This document shows positions 1-6,027 of a stretch of 6,027 bases of DNA, piece by piece. The position numbers were made by a program, and so were the translations under genes. The DNA is taken from positions 1 through 6,027 of the forward strand of contig JAKSCY010000053.1 in assembly GCA_022360355.1 (NCBI GenBank), read 5' to 3'. How positions within the stretch are numbered: position 1 is the first letter of the stretch; each line of letters begins with the position of its first letter. This DNA comes from Chlorobiales bacterium (lineage in GTDB: Bacteria > Bacteroidota > Chlorobiia > Chlorobiales > Chlorobiaceae). The notes below the pieces were generated by a model. It had not been told where the DNA came from. It did no database searches and was given only the letters and a program-made list of their open reading frames with translations.

Positions 1-9
1 TATGACTGG

Positions 10-501
10 TCAGGTAAGGTCTTTGATGAGCCCGGAGTGTTGCGGGAACTTTCGTGTGAGCGAATCACGATCAGCTAAATTGAAGTCGCTGAAATCAAAG
101 CCGGGCGCAACGACGCAGCTTGTCAGTGTGTATGCACCGGGAGGGGGGGATTCAAGTCTTGCGCCGAACCAGGTATTTGCCGGAACAACACCCTGAAAGG
201 TTCCGGTTCCGGAATCGAGCGTAAACGTTGACATAAAGCCGACATCGTGGAACAGGTAGACCGTGAGAGGGTTGCCGGCATGGTAAAACCAGAGCTCGTC
301 GGATTTGATCCTGTGCAACTTTGAGCATTCGTCTCCTGTCAGCAGGTAGTGGATCGCGGTAGAGTATGCCCGGTTTCCGGAAAAAACCGGGCTTTTGCGG
401 AACTCGTAAGAGGTCTTGCTGCGATAGGTTTCACGAAAATACCCTCCTTCAGGGTGCCGTGAAAGATCAAGTGTCTCTATCCAGTAGTCAGCTGGTTGCA
501 T
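10..501 (-). CDS. DUF985 / Cupin_5 family protein
   Basis: A complete 163-residue protein that I assign to the DUF985 (Cupin_5) family of small single-domain cupins, whose biochemical role is generally unknown. Visible family hallmarks are [13 protein letters not shown] (residues 16-28), AIHYLL (49-54), the [10 protein letters not shown] block (67-76) typical of the first cupin strand set, [10 protein letters not shown] (106-115) and [13 protein letters not shown] (128-140). H64 and H74 are possible metal or ligand residues, which is inference. No signal peptide or membrane segment is seen, so it is probably cytoplasmic. The ATG at 501-499 lies inside purE, and the two genes overlap by 14 bp. 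An AGGA ribosome-binding site (510-513, minus strand) sits 8 nt upstream, within the purE coding sequence. This indicates cotranscription and possibly coupled translation with purE. The stop is 9 bp from the window edge, so further operon members or a terminator could lie outside. The family call is strong; any enzymatic role is unknown. Confidence 0.9.
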   Translation of the reverse strand: MQPADYWIETLDLSRHPEGGYFRETYRSKTSYEFRKSPVFSGNRAYSTAIHYLLTGDECSKLHRIKSDELWFYHAGNPLTVYLFHDVGFMSTFTLDSGTGTFQGVVPANTWFGARLESPPPGAYTLTSCVVAPGFDFSDFNLADRDSLTRKFPQHSGLIKDLT

Positions 502-1012
502 TGAGTTTTTCCTGTACTCTCCTGTTTTTCAGACGCGATGCTTCGGCAAGTTTGTTCCGGAACGCTTCAAGTGACGTCATGATAGATGAGTCGGCTAACG
601 CAAGGATCTGAACGGCCATGAGTGCTGCGTTGCGGGCGTTGTCGATACCGACCGTTGCAACCGGAATTCCGGCAGGCATCTGTACTATCGAATAGAGTGA
701 GTCCTGGCCGTTCAGCTTTTTGCTGAAGATCGGAACACCGATTACCGGAAGTACCGTAAGAGCCGCTGTTACACCGGGAAGGTGTGCGGCACCGCCGGCA
801 CCGGCAATAATTACCTTGAGCCCGTTTTCCTTGGCTTTTGTTGCATATTGTTCAAGGTCGTTCGGGGTACGGTGTGCGGAAATGACCGAAACCTCGTAAG
901 GTAGATTGAATTCATCGAGGACGGAGGCGGCTTCTTTCATGATATCGAAATCTGAATCGGATCCCATAAGTATGCCGACCAAGGGAGATGAGCTTTCTGA
1001 AAATGTTGTCAT
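488..1012 (-). CDS. purE: N5-carboxyaminoimidazole ribonucleotide mutase (PurE, class I)
   Basis: A 174-residue cytoplasmic enzyme of de novo purine synthesis that converts N5-CAIR to CAIR. Class I PurE normally works after PurK, which is not in this window. Family motifs are GSDSD (residues 17-21, nucleotide phosphate binding), SAHRTP (45-50, with H47 matching the catalytic histidine of E. coli PurE), [12 protein letters not shown] (70-81) and [21 protein letters not shown] (104-124). The length is close to the usual 160-175 residues. The open frame continues upstream to 1186, but that part (rich in hydrophobic and basic residues) does not resemble PurE, and the ATG at 1012 places GSDSD at the normal distance from the N-terminus. 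The chosen ATG has no good ribosome-binding site of its own. Instead it overlaps the stop of a short upstream ORF (ATGA), which suggests reinitiation. The 3' end overlaps the cupin start. The gene is divergent from hemN. Confidence 0.96.
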   Translation of the reverse strand: MTTFSESSSPLVGILMGSDSDFDIMKEAASVLDEFNLPYEVSVISAHRTPNDLEQYATKAKENGLKVIIAGAGGAAHLPGVTAALTVLPVIGVPIFSKKLNGQDSLYSIVQMPAGIPVATVGIDNARNAALMAVQILALADSSIMTSLEAFRNKLAEASRLKNRRVQEKLNATS

Positions 1013-1044
1013 AGCAAAAAACTTGATGGACCACCATGATGCAT
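1009..1044 (-). CDS. Candidate 11-codon leader peptide upstream of purE
   Basis: A short frame reading [11 protein letters not shown] then TGA. Its ATG (1044-1042) is preceded by AAAAGGA (1057-1051, minus strand) with a 6-nt spacer, a much better ribosome-binding site than anything next to the purE ATG. Its stop TGA (1011-1009) overlaps the purE ATG (1012-1010) as ATGA, the classic geometry for translational coupling or termination-reinitiation. It is in a different frame from purE, so it is not an N-terminal extension. I recognise no similarity and the residue content does not suggest a typical attenuation run. It could be a chance frame; the combination of good spacing and exact stop-start overlap is what supports it. 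Confidence 0.4.
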   Translation of the reverse strand: MHHGGPSSFLL

Positions 1045-1053
1045 GGGGTGTCC
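1028..1053 (-). promoter_or_regulatory. Imperfect hairpin over the purE leader ORF start
   Basis: Read on the minus strand, GGAC (1053-1050) can pair with GTCC (1031-1028) and CCAT (1046-1043) with ATGG (1037-1034), around a 5-nt loop and a small 3x2 internal loop. The outer arm takes in part of the AAAAGGA ribosome-binding site, and the inner arm contains most of the leader ORF start codon. If formed in the mRNA, it could limit initiation on the leader ORF and, through coupling, on purE. The stem is short and interrupted, so stability is uncertain. No T-run follows closely enough to call a terminator. A known purine riboswitch or PurR-box sequence is not recognisable. Confidence 0.25.
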
Positions 1054-1122
1054 TTTTATTTATGATTTTGACGAGTTTTGTGTATTTTCTACGGGTACGA
1101 GAAAAGACAAAGTAACACTTGT

Positions 1123-1130
1123 AGAGGAAG
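1123..1130 (+). promoter_or_regulatory. Ribosome-binding site of hemN
   Basis: AGAGGAAG lies 6 nt before the ATG at 1137. It fixes the hemN start and agrees with the conserved N-terminal [10 protein letters not shown] motif beginning 12 residues into the protein. In the rest of the 124-bp divergent region I see a TTGACG (1068-1073) without a convincing -10 at normal spacing, so no promoter is called for either gene. Confidence 0.75.
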
Positions 1131-1136
1131 ATTACA

Positions 1137-2561
1137 ATGGCAACAAATCTTGCAGATAAGTACAGTAATCCCGGACCGCGGTACACAAGCTACCCTACCA
1201 TTCCTTCATGGAGCACTGATGGAGTAACCCAGGAGCAGTGGAAAGAAGCCATGATAAAAGGTTTCAACGATAGTAACGAGGCCACCGGTGTCAGCATGTA
1301 CATTCATATTCCCTACTGTGAAAACCACTGCTACTTTTGTGGTTGTAATGCTTATCGTACGCAGGATCACTCCTTTGAACAGCCTTATCTTGAGGCATTG
1401 CTTAAGGAGTGGCAGATGTACCTCGATGTTTTTCCGGGCACGCTCAATGTCAAGGAGATGCATATCGGCGGGGGTACACCAACATTTTTAAGCCCTGAAA
1501 ACCTTGTCAGGCTGGTCAACGGGTTGTACGAACATGTAAACCGGATGGACGACTACATGTTCAGTTTCGAGACCAATCCCCGTTCGACGACTACGGAGCA
1601 CCTTGAAGCGCTCTACAGTGTTGGATTTCGCCGCATGAGCTTTGGTATCCAGGATTTCGACCCTGTAGTGCAAAAAGAAATCAACAGGCTTCAGCCTTAT
1701 GAGCTGGTCAAAGAAAAAGTGGATATCGCAAGAGAGATCGGATTTACATCGGTCAACTTCGACCTTGTTTACGGACTGCCGAAACAGACGCTTGCAACCG
1801 TTACCGACACTATTGCAAAAGTAATGGAACTCAAACCCGATCGCATTGCTTTTTATGCGTACGGGCATAATCCGCATATGTATGAAGGACAGCGCAAGTT
1901 CAGGGAAGAAGATCTCCCGGTAGGCGCCATAAAGCAGGAGTTGTATGATAAAGGGCTGGAGATGCTTGAGTCCATAGGGTACCATGAGGTCGGCATGGAC
2001 CACTTCGCTCTTGAAGGTGACGCTCTTTATGAGGCGGTGAAAGACGGGACACTTCACAGGAATTTCATGGGGTATACGGAAAACACTACCCAGATGATGC
2101 TTGCTCTCGGCTCTTCGTCGATAAGCGATACCTGGTATGCTTTCGCCCAGAATGAACGTCACCACGAGGATTACATGCGGGAAGTCAATGCCGGCCGTTT
2201 TCCCTTGCATCGGGGGCATTTGCTGACTGATGAAGACCTTGTCCTGCGCCGTCACATTCTCAACCTTATGTGCAAACAGGAAACCTCCTGGGAAGATCCA
2301 AAACTGTATTGTGATGAGCTCGATGTTGCGAAATTCCGTCTGGAAGACATGCAGAATGACGGCATTGTCGATATGCATGAAAACGGTGTTCGGGTTACCG
2401 AAGCCGGAATTCCTTTTCTGAGAAATATTTGCATGGCGTTTGATGCCAGGCTCTGGAGATCCGACAGTCTTTCAAAGGCATACAATGTATCCAGGGATAT
2501 CCAGGCACAATACATCGAAAAAGCCCGCCGGGCGAAAGAGACGCAGCAGGTGGATTCATAA
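1137..2561 (+). CDS. hemN: Oxygen-independent coproporphyrinogen III oxidase (HemN)
   Basis: A 474-residue radical SAM enzyme that oxidatively decarboxylates coproporphyrinogen III to protoporphyrinogen IX without oxygen, in the cytoplasmic heme and (bacterio)chlorophyll pathway. [10 protein letters not shown] is at 12-21. The iron-sulfur motif [10 protein letters not shown] (C61, C65, C68, C70) has the CX3CX2CXC spacing of true HemN; the fourth cysteine is a HemN feature. GGGTPT (111-116) and E145 fit SAM binding. Further HemN blocks are [10 protein letters not shown] (165-174), [12 protein letters not shown] (207-218), GMDHFA (286-291), LHRNFMGYT (306-314) and RNICMAFD (429-436). The length matches the ~457-residue E. 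coli enzyme, apart from a slightly longer polar C-terminal tail. The presence of all these blocks, including the C-terminal ones, favours genuine HemN over the shorter HemW-type homologues. It appears monocistronic, with its own terminator, and is divergent from purE. Confidence 0.96.
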   Translation: MATNLADKYSNPGPRYTSYPTIPSWSTDGVTQEQWKEAMIKGFNDSNEATGVSMYIHIPYCENHCYFCGCNAYRTQDHSFEQPYLEALLKEWQMYLDVFPGTLNVKEMHIGGGTPTFLSPENLVRLVNGLYEHVNRMDDYMFSFETNPRSTTTEHLEALYSVGFRRMSFGIQDFDPVVQKEINRLQPYELVKEKVDIAREIGFTSVNFDLVYGLPKQTLATVTDTIAKVMELKPDRIAFYAYGHNPHMYEGQRKFREEDLPVGAIKQELYDKGLEMLESIGYHEVGMDHFALEGDALYEAVKDGTLHRNFMGYTENTTQMMLALGSSSISDTWYAFAQNERHHEDYMREVNAGRFPLHRGHLLTDEDLVLRRHILNLMCKQETSWEDPKLYCDELDVAKFRLEDMQNDGIVDMHENGVRVTEAGIPFLRNICMAFDARLWRSDSLSKAYNVSRDIQAQYIEKARRAKETQQVDS

Positions 2562-2595
2562 CCGATACGATGGTTGTTTCCGCATAAAAAACAAG

Positions 2596-2621
2596 AAAGG
2601 TGGCTTCAGCCACCTTTTTTT
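2596..2621 (+). terminator. Rho-independent terminator of hemN
   Basis: A perfect 9-bp stem, AAAGGTGGC (2596-2604) and GCCACCTTT (2609-2617), with a TTCA loop, runs into seven T residues (2615-2621). It lies 34 bp after the hemN stop. On the opposite strand the stem is followed by a T-rich stretch too, so weak bidirectional function is possible, but no minus-strand gene ends here. Confidence 0.92.
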
Positions 2622-2657
2622 ATGGGGCTGCTTGTGTGCCCTGTTTCAGGAAGAAAG

Positions 2658-2669
2658 AAAACATGTTTT
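2658..2669. repeat. 12-bp perfect palindrome upstream of the kinase promoter
   Basis: AAAACATGTTTT is a perfect inverted repeat just upstream of the candidate -35 at 2676. Its position would suit a regulator dimer, but a 12-bp palindrome of this kind is expected about once or twice in a window of this size by chance, and no cognate regulator is encoded nearby. Confidence 0.2.
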
Positions 2670-2675
2670 TTCGCA

Positions 2676-2704
2676 TTGAAATCCGGTATAAAATCTGTTA
2701 CTTT
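2676..2704 (+). promoter_or_regulatory. Candidate sigma-70-type promoter for the kinase-nitroreductase pair
   Basis: TTGAAA (2676-2681, five of six matches to TTGACA) is followed by a 17-nt spacer and TACTTT (2699-2704), which has only three of six matches to TATAAT. A TG at 2696-2697 is in the extended -10 position and may compensate. An alternative -10, TATAAA (2687-2692), lies inside this spacer but lacks a good -35. Transcription would start near 2711, giving a leader of roughly 55 nt containing the 15-bp tandem repeat. The location, after the hemN terminator and before the next gene, fits. Confidence 0.4.
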
Positions 2705-2728
2705 TCCTGTAGGGTCAATATTTCCAAA

Positions 2729-2758
2729 CGGTACCCTGAAGTGCGGTACACAGAAGTG
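2729..2758. repeat. Two-copy 15-bp tandem repeat before the kinase gene
   Basis: CGGTACCCTGAAGTG (2729-2743) is followed immediately by CGGTACACAGAAGTG (2744-2758); 13 of 15 positions agree. The next base repeats the first base of the unit, after which the similarity ends in the kinase ribosome-binding region (AGGA, 2760-2763). It is noncoding, lies in the probable 5' leader and may be a small duplication or a paired binding site. Confidence 0.7.
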
Positions 2759-2766
2759 CAGGAAAT

Positions 2767-3426
2767 ATGTTAGGTGACGTTCTGCTGATAAATGATCAGC
2801 ACAAGTCTGCGGCAAAAGTCATACTGGACAGAGTGCTGGTGGACAGACGCGAGATAGAACAACAGCAACCCGATTATAAATTTGTCGTGGCTATTTCCGG
2901 CGAGTCAGGTGCCGGTAAATCAGAAATTTCCCACTCTCTTGCTCTTCTGCTGAAAAGGAGCAATGTTCGCGTCAAAATCCTTCATACAGATAATTATTAC
3001 CGCGTCCCTCCTCTTGAGCGTCGGGAGCACAGGATAAGGAACGATTACGAATCCGTTGGATTCAATGAGTACGACTGGCAGCTCCTGCACCGGAACATAG
3101 AGGATTTCAGAAACAACAAGAGAGTGTTTATTCCCTGTATCGATATTATTACCGAGGAAATCGATCAATTGTTTACGGATTTCAGTAAAATCCAGTTATT
3201 GATCATTGACGGGCTCTATGCGATACGCACAGACGATATCGATCTCAGGGTTTTTATCAGCCTGACTTACCACGAAACCAAAATCAACCAGATGCTTCGC
3301 TGCAAAGAGCCTGCTGATGGATATCGGTGGAAAGTGCTGGAGCGTGAGCATCATCATGTACAGTCACTGAAACCGCTTGCGGACCTTCATGTGGACAATA
3401 ACTACGATGTTGTCGAGGCATCATGA
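2767..3426 (+). CDS. Uridine kinase / phosphoribulokinase-like P-loop kinase, substrate unknown
   Basis: A 219-residue soluble protein. The Walker A motif GESGAGKS is at 45-52 after a hydrophobic strand (KFVVAIS). [10 protein letters not shown] (73-82) matches the uridine kinase segment in which an aspartate (here D75) is the catalytic base. [12 protein letters not shown] (100-111) resembles the FDWDLL region, and LLIIDGLYA (144-152) occupies the EG-type second-strand position, here with D instead of [26 protein letters not shown] (191-215) resembles the family's C-terminal 'H..F..P.K..AD' segment. Length is near uridine kinase (about 210), but an extra ~38 residues precede the first strand. 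Overall divergence means that uridine, pantothenate, ribulose-phosphate or another small molecule cannot be chosen as substrate. The ATG at 2767 has AGGA only 3 nt upstream, so the spacing is tight; a GTG further in is possible but less supported. It probably shares a transcript with the nitroreductase downstream. The fold assignment is firm and the function is not. Confidence 0.85.
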   Translation: MLGDVLLINDQHKSAAKVILDRVLVDRREIEQQQPDYKFVVAISGESGAGKSEISHSLALLLKRSNVRVKILHTDNYYRVPPLERREHRIRNDYESVGFNEYDWQLLHRNIEDFRNNKRVFIPCIDIITEEIDQLFTDFSKIQLLIIDGLYAIRTDDIDLRVFISLTYHETKINQMLRCKEPADGYRWKVLEREHHHVQSLKPLADLHVDNNYDVVEAS

Positions 3427-3446
3427 ACATCGACGGCAGACACTAA
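3423..3446 (+). CDS. Candidate 7-codon ORF bridging kinase and nitroreductase
   Basis: An ATG overlapping the kinase stop (ATGA, 3423-3426) opens a frame reading MNIDGRH and stops at TAA (3444-3446), three bases before the nitroreductase ATG. CGAGG (3414-3418) lies 4 nt upstream and could serve as its ribosome-binding site. It would hand ribosomes from the kinase to the nitroreductase, whose own ATG lacks a clear site. The frame is so short that chance is a real alternative; I do not propose a functional peptide. Confidence 0.2.
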   Translation: MNIDGRH

Positions 3447-3449
3447 ACG

Positions 3450-4031
3450 ATGAACACGAGCGATATGAACGAAACGATCCAGACAATTCTCGGCAGAAGA
3501 AGCGTTCGGGCCTATAAACCGGATCAACTGGAAGCAGGGGCGCTTGAGCTGATCCTTGAAGCCGGACGGTATGCTCCGAGTGCGATGAACCAGCAGCCTT
3601 GGCACTTTACAGTTATCCAGAACCTCCCGTTACTTGAAAAACTCGATACTTCATGCAAATCCGTTTTTATGGAGTCGGACATCGAAGCTCTGCGTGAAGT
3701 TGCCCTGAAGGATGGCTTCACTGTTTTTTACCATGCTCCTGCTCTTATCGTCGTGACCGGCGACAGCGCAGCTCTTGCTCCTCAGTATGACTGTACGCTT
3801 GCAATGCAGAATATGATGCTCGCAGCAGCTTCGCTGGATATCGGTTCATGCTGGGTGCACTCGGTAATGATGTTTTATGCTACGGAGAAAGGAAAAGGGT
3901 TGTTTCAGGAACTTGGTATTGTTTTTCCTGAGGGTCACAAACCCTTTGCGGCAGCAGTGTTCGGTTACAGTGCGGCTCCGTTGCCGGAGCCCGGACCGCG
4001 AAAATCCGGTGACGTCACAATAATGGATTAG
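3450..4031 (+). CDS. Nitroreductase family protein (FMN-dependent oxidoreductase)
   Basis: A 193-residue nitroreductase-fold flavoprotein; the family uses FMN and NAD(P)H to reduce nitro compounds, quinones or other acceptors, usually as a dimer. RRSVRAYKP (16-24) opens the domain and supplies FMN phosphate contacts. [12 protein letters not shown] (42-53) is the classic second FMN motif. [23 protein letters not shown] (114-136) is the long central helix and following turn. A late [11 protein letters not shown] segment (167-177) and PGPRK (181-185) complete the fold. Length is normal for the compact subfamilies. The physiological substrate cannot be inferred. The ATG at 3450 is used, but a second in-frame ATG at 3465 would give [15 protein letters not shown], which is also a typical family N-terminus. 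Neither start has a strong ribosome-binding site, consistent with coupling to the kinase upstream. The stop overlaps the convergent ABC-F stop by 4 bp. Confidence 0.93.
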   Translation: MNTSDMNETIQTILGRRSVRAYKPDQLEAGALELILEAGRYAPSAMNQQPWHFTVIQNLPLLEKLDTSCKSVFMESDIEALREVALKDGFTVFYHAPALIVVTGDSAALAPQYDCTLAMQNMMLAAASLDIGSCWVHSVMMFYATEKGKGLFQELGIVFPEGHKPFAAAVFGYSAAPLPEPGPRKSGDVTIMD

Positions 4032-5977
4032 GATACCGCCGATTCCCACGCTGCATAAAGCTTGTCGATTTCCGCGCACAGTTCATGGTAGCGGCCGACG
4101 GTTTTCTGTGTTTCTTCTTCCGGCAGGGAGTAAAAATCCGGTGACCCCATTGTTGTTTCGTATTCCTGCTTTTGTTTTTCGAGTTTCTGGATCTTTTTTT
4201 CCAGCTTTTCAGCGTTCACTTTACTGTGTCCGGATGCAGGTTGTTTTTGCCGGCCGGTACCGGATTTTTTGTTTGCCCCGGAGACTTTTTTCTGTGAGGC
4301 AGTTTCGCGCTTTCGTTCCTCTTCCCAGGCTTTTTCGGCTTTTTCGAGGTATTCCGCATAGCCGCCGAGGTAGACCTGAAGAGAGCCGTTTTTGATCTCA
4401 ATGACTTTGTTGACAAGGCTGTCAAGGAAGTAGCGGTCATGGCTGACCAGCATGAGGGTGCCGTCATAGTTTTCAAGGGCATCGATCAGCATTTCCTTTG
4501 ATCGCATGTCCAGATGGTTCGTCGGTTCGTCCATGATCAGCAGGTTCGAAGCCTGCAGCAGGATTTTCGCGAGCGATAACCTCGATTTTTCACCTCCTGA
4601 CAGAACGGCGGTCTTTTTGTCCACACTGTCACCGCTGAAAAGAAAGCATCCCAGAATATCCCGGACTTTCCGCTGCAATTGTGCATCGGGAGCCGCATCC
4701 ATCATTTCCTCGAGAACCGATTTGTCGGGGTTGAGGTTTTCGGTTTGATGCTGGGCAAAGTAGTTAAGGGATACATTGTGTCCGTGAGTCATTTTGCCGT
4801 CGTAGTCGAGATCCCCGGAGACGATCCTGCAGAACGTTGTCTTTCCGGCGCCGTTGGAACCTACGATAGCTATCCTGTCCCCGCGCAGAACTTCGACATT
4901 GATGTCGTTAAGAACGTCCTTGCGGGAACCGTCGGGCTGTGGCCAGGATTTGGTGACATGTTCAAGTTTCAGCACTTCTTTGCCGGAATGCCTGGCTTTC
5001 GGGAAACTGAAAGAGATACCGGAGAGGTCTTCCTCGGGAGCCTGGAGTTCTTCTTCGAGCTTCTGCATCTGGCGCAATCTGCTCTGGGCCTGCTTGGCCT
5101 TGGTTGCCTTGTAACGAAAACGCTCGACAAACGCTTTCAGATGGGCCATTTTTTTTAGGTCGTTCTCGTACCTGGCCATCATGAGTTCAAAGCGCTGGGC
5201 TTTTTCTTTTTCGTAATAACTGTAATTGCCTTTGTACTCGTGAATTGTCCTGAAATTGATTTCAAGCGTTCTGGTTGTGATTTTGTCGAGAAAGAAACGG
5301 TCGTGGGAAACGATGATACAACTATGTTCATAGTTCAGCATGTAATTTTCAAGCCATCTCAGGGAATCGATATCAAGATGGTTGGTAGGTTCATCGAGCA
5401 AAAGCAGTGTCGGTTTCTGCAAAAGCAGCCTGGCTATTAAAAGGCGCATCTGCCAGCCGCCGGAGAACTCCCTGACTTTTTTCCGGAATCCCGTCTGACT
5501 GAATCCCAGTCCGGTCAGTACTTTTTCTGCATCCGCTTCCATTTTGTATCCGCCGAGACGCTCGAACTCATGAGAGGCTTCGCTGAATCTTTCGATGAGG
5601 CGATGGTACTCGACGCTTGTATGGTCCTGGTCGGGGGCCTCGAGTTCCAGTTGCATACGTTCAATGGCTTTCAAGAGCTCGTTCAGCTTTGCATTGGCCT
5701 GAAGCACGTAATGCAGTGCGTTTTTTTCGAGTTCTCCGTCAAAAGAGATTTCCTGAGGCAGATAACCTATTGTCGTGTCCGACGACCGTATGATCTGGCC
5801 TTCTGAAATAACTGTCCGACCGGAACATGTTTCGCTCATGAATCGCAGCAGTGTCGATTTGCCGGTACCGTTTAGTCCTACAAGACCAATGCGATCTTTA
5901 TCCCCGATACGGAACGAGGTATTGATCAGGAGGTCCTTTGTTCCGGCGCTCAGGTGGACATTTCTGGCTTCAAACAT
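4028..5977 (-). CDS. ABC-F family ATPase, YheS-like
   Basis: A 649-residue soluble protein with two ABC ATPase domains and no membrane segments, so it is an ABC-F ribosome-associated factor and not a transporter. Domain 1: Walker [10 protein letters not shown] (34-42), signature FSGGWQMR (171-178), Walker [13 protein letters not shown] (191-202), switch SHDRFFLD (224-231). The linker from about 245 to 310, with [15 protein letters not shown] and [21 protein letters not shown], is the tRNA-contacting P-site segment. Domain 2: GSNGAGKTT (373-381), LSGGEKSR (459-466), [12 protein letters not shown] (479-490), SHDRYFLD (512-519). Both catalytic glutamates are intact. The linker wording and NYFAQHQTE (405-413) closely resemble E. 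coli YheS. The C-terminus has a Lys/Gln/Ser-rich stretch (560-590) and a probable coiled coil (588-645), as in YheS and Uup. Family members affect translation, but its specific role is not established by sequence; there is no sign that it is an antibiotic resistance type. The ATG at 5977 is close to the window edge and has no clear ribosome-binding site. Confidence 0.95.
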   Translation of the reverse strand: MFEARNVHLSAGTKDLLINTSFRIGDKDRIGLVGLNGTGKSTLLRFMSETCSGRTVISEGQIIRSSDTTIGYLPQEISFDGELEKNALHYVLQANAKLNELLKAIERMQLELEAPDQDHTSVEYHRLIERFSEASHEFERLGGYKMEADAEKVLTGLGFSQTGFRKKVREFSGGWQMRLLIARLLLQKPTLLLLDEPTNHLDIDSLRWLENYMLNYEHSCIIVSHDRFFLDKITTRTLEINFRTIHEYKGNYSYYEKEKAQRFELMMARYENDLKKMAHLKAFVERFRYKATKAKQAQSRLRQMQKLEEELQAPEEDLSGISFSFPKARHSGKEVLKLEHVTKSWPQPDGSRKDVLNDINVEVLRGDRIAIVGSNGAGKTTFCRIVSGDLDYDGKMTHGHNVSLNYFAQHQTENLNPDKSVLEEMMDAAPDAQLQRKVRDILGCFLFSGDSVDKKTAVLSGGEKSRLSLAKILLQASNLLIMDEPTNHLDMRSKEMLIDALENYDGTLMLVSHDRYFLDSLVNKVIEIKNGSLQVYLGGYAEYLEKAEKAWEEERKRETASQKKVSGANKKSGTGRQKQPASGHSKVNAEKLEKKIQKLEKQKQEYETTMGSPDFYSLPEEETQKTVGRYHELCAEIDKLYAAWESAVS

Positions 5978-6017
5978 GAATGTTTTACGAATGGTGTGAT
6001 GACTTGTGATATGGCAA

Positions 6018-6025
6018 CAAAGATA
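6018..6025 (-). promoter_or_regulatory. Possible TAnnTTTG-type promoter element of the ABC-F gene
   Basis: Read on the minus strand, TATCTTTG matches the TAnnTTTG -7 element known from Bacteroidetes. It would place a transcript start roughly 30-35 nt before the ABC-F ATG. The upstream -33 region is outside the window, and it is not certain that this organism's sigma factor uses that consensus, so this is only a candidate. Confidence 0.2.
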
Positions 6026-6027
6026 CA

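Noticed and set aside
1068..1088. Possible hemN promoter parts: TTGACG (1068-1073) and TATTTT (1083-1088).
   Set aside because: The spacing between them is only 9 nt, and no acceptable -10 is found 16-18 nt from the TTGACG.
1013..1186. Upstream extension of the purE frame by 58 residues, starting at 1186.
   Set aside because: It crosses the whole divergent region and overlaps the hemN start on the other strand. It does not resemble PurE, and the start at 1012 gives a normal-length enzyme.
1488..2378. A 296-residue open frame on the minus strand inside hemN.
   Set aside because: It is fully antisense to a well-conserved enzyme, shows no recognisable domain and is best explained as a shadow of hemN codon use.
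3974..3991. Perfect 7-bp GC-rich hairpin near the end of the nitroreductase gene (GGCTCCG / CGGAGCC).
   Set aside because: It lies within coding sequence and has no T-run on either strand, so it is not an intrinsic terminator; the codons explain it.
4009..4018. Palindrome GTGACGTCAC, with its TGACGTCA core also at 572-579.
   Set aside because: Both copies are within coding sequence in unrelated genes, and an 8-bp match twice in 6 kb is compatible with chance.
4679..5158. A 159-residue plus-strand open frame inside the ABC-F gene.
   Set aside because: It is antisense to the conserved ABC-F linker and second Walker A region, with no domain or ribosome-binding site to support it.
1..6027. Search for CRISPR arrays, tRNA or rRNA genes, transposase genes and phage or defence genes.
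   Set aside because: Almost all of the window is accounted for by six recognisable genes. No repeat array, RNA gene signature or mobile element end was seen by eye.

Overview
This looks like ordinary bacterial chromosome with mid-range G+C. It carries six protein genes packed on both strands, and I see no RNA gene, insertion sequence, CRISPR array or phage gene. An oxygen-independent HemN heme/chlorophyll-pathway enzyme fits an anaerobe or facultative organism. The overall protein character and base composition made me think of green sulfur bacteria (Chlorobi) or a relative, but no single gene proves this, so the taxonomic call is weak inference.

Layout. On the left, two minus-strand genes form a tight unit: purE (488-1012), then a DUF985-type cupin (10-501), whose start lies inside the end of purE. 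A short leader reading frame (1009-1044) and a hairpin lie just upstream of purE. A 124-bp divergent region (1013-1136) separates this unit from plus-strand hemN (1137-2561), which ends at a clear intrinsic terminator (2596-2621). The next gap (2562-2766) holds that terminator, a 12-bp palindrome, a plausible extended -10 promoter and a 15-bp tandem repeat. It leads into a plus-strand pair: a uridine-kinase-like P-loop kinase (2767-3426) and a nitroreductase (3450-4031). The right third is one long minus-strand ABC-F ATPase gene (4028-5977), convergent with the nitroreductase and overlapping it by 4 bp at the stop codons.

Function. The genes do not form one pathway. PurE acts in purine synthesis, HemN in tetrapyrrole synthesis, and the ABC-F protein probably acts on the ribosome. 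The kinase substrate, the nitroreductase substrate and the cupin function cannot be read from the sequence. No large undescribed system is visible. The most interesting signals are in translation control. A tiny leader ORF with a better ribosome-binding site than purE ends in an ATGA overlap with the purE start, and its own start is folded into a hairpin. A similar 7-codon ORF bridges the kinase and nitroreductase genes.
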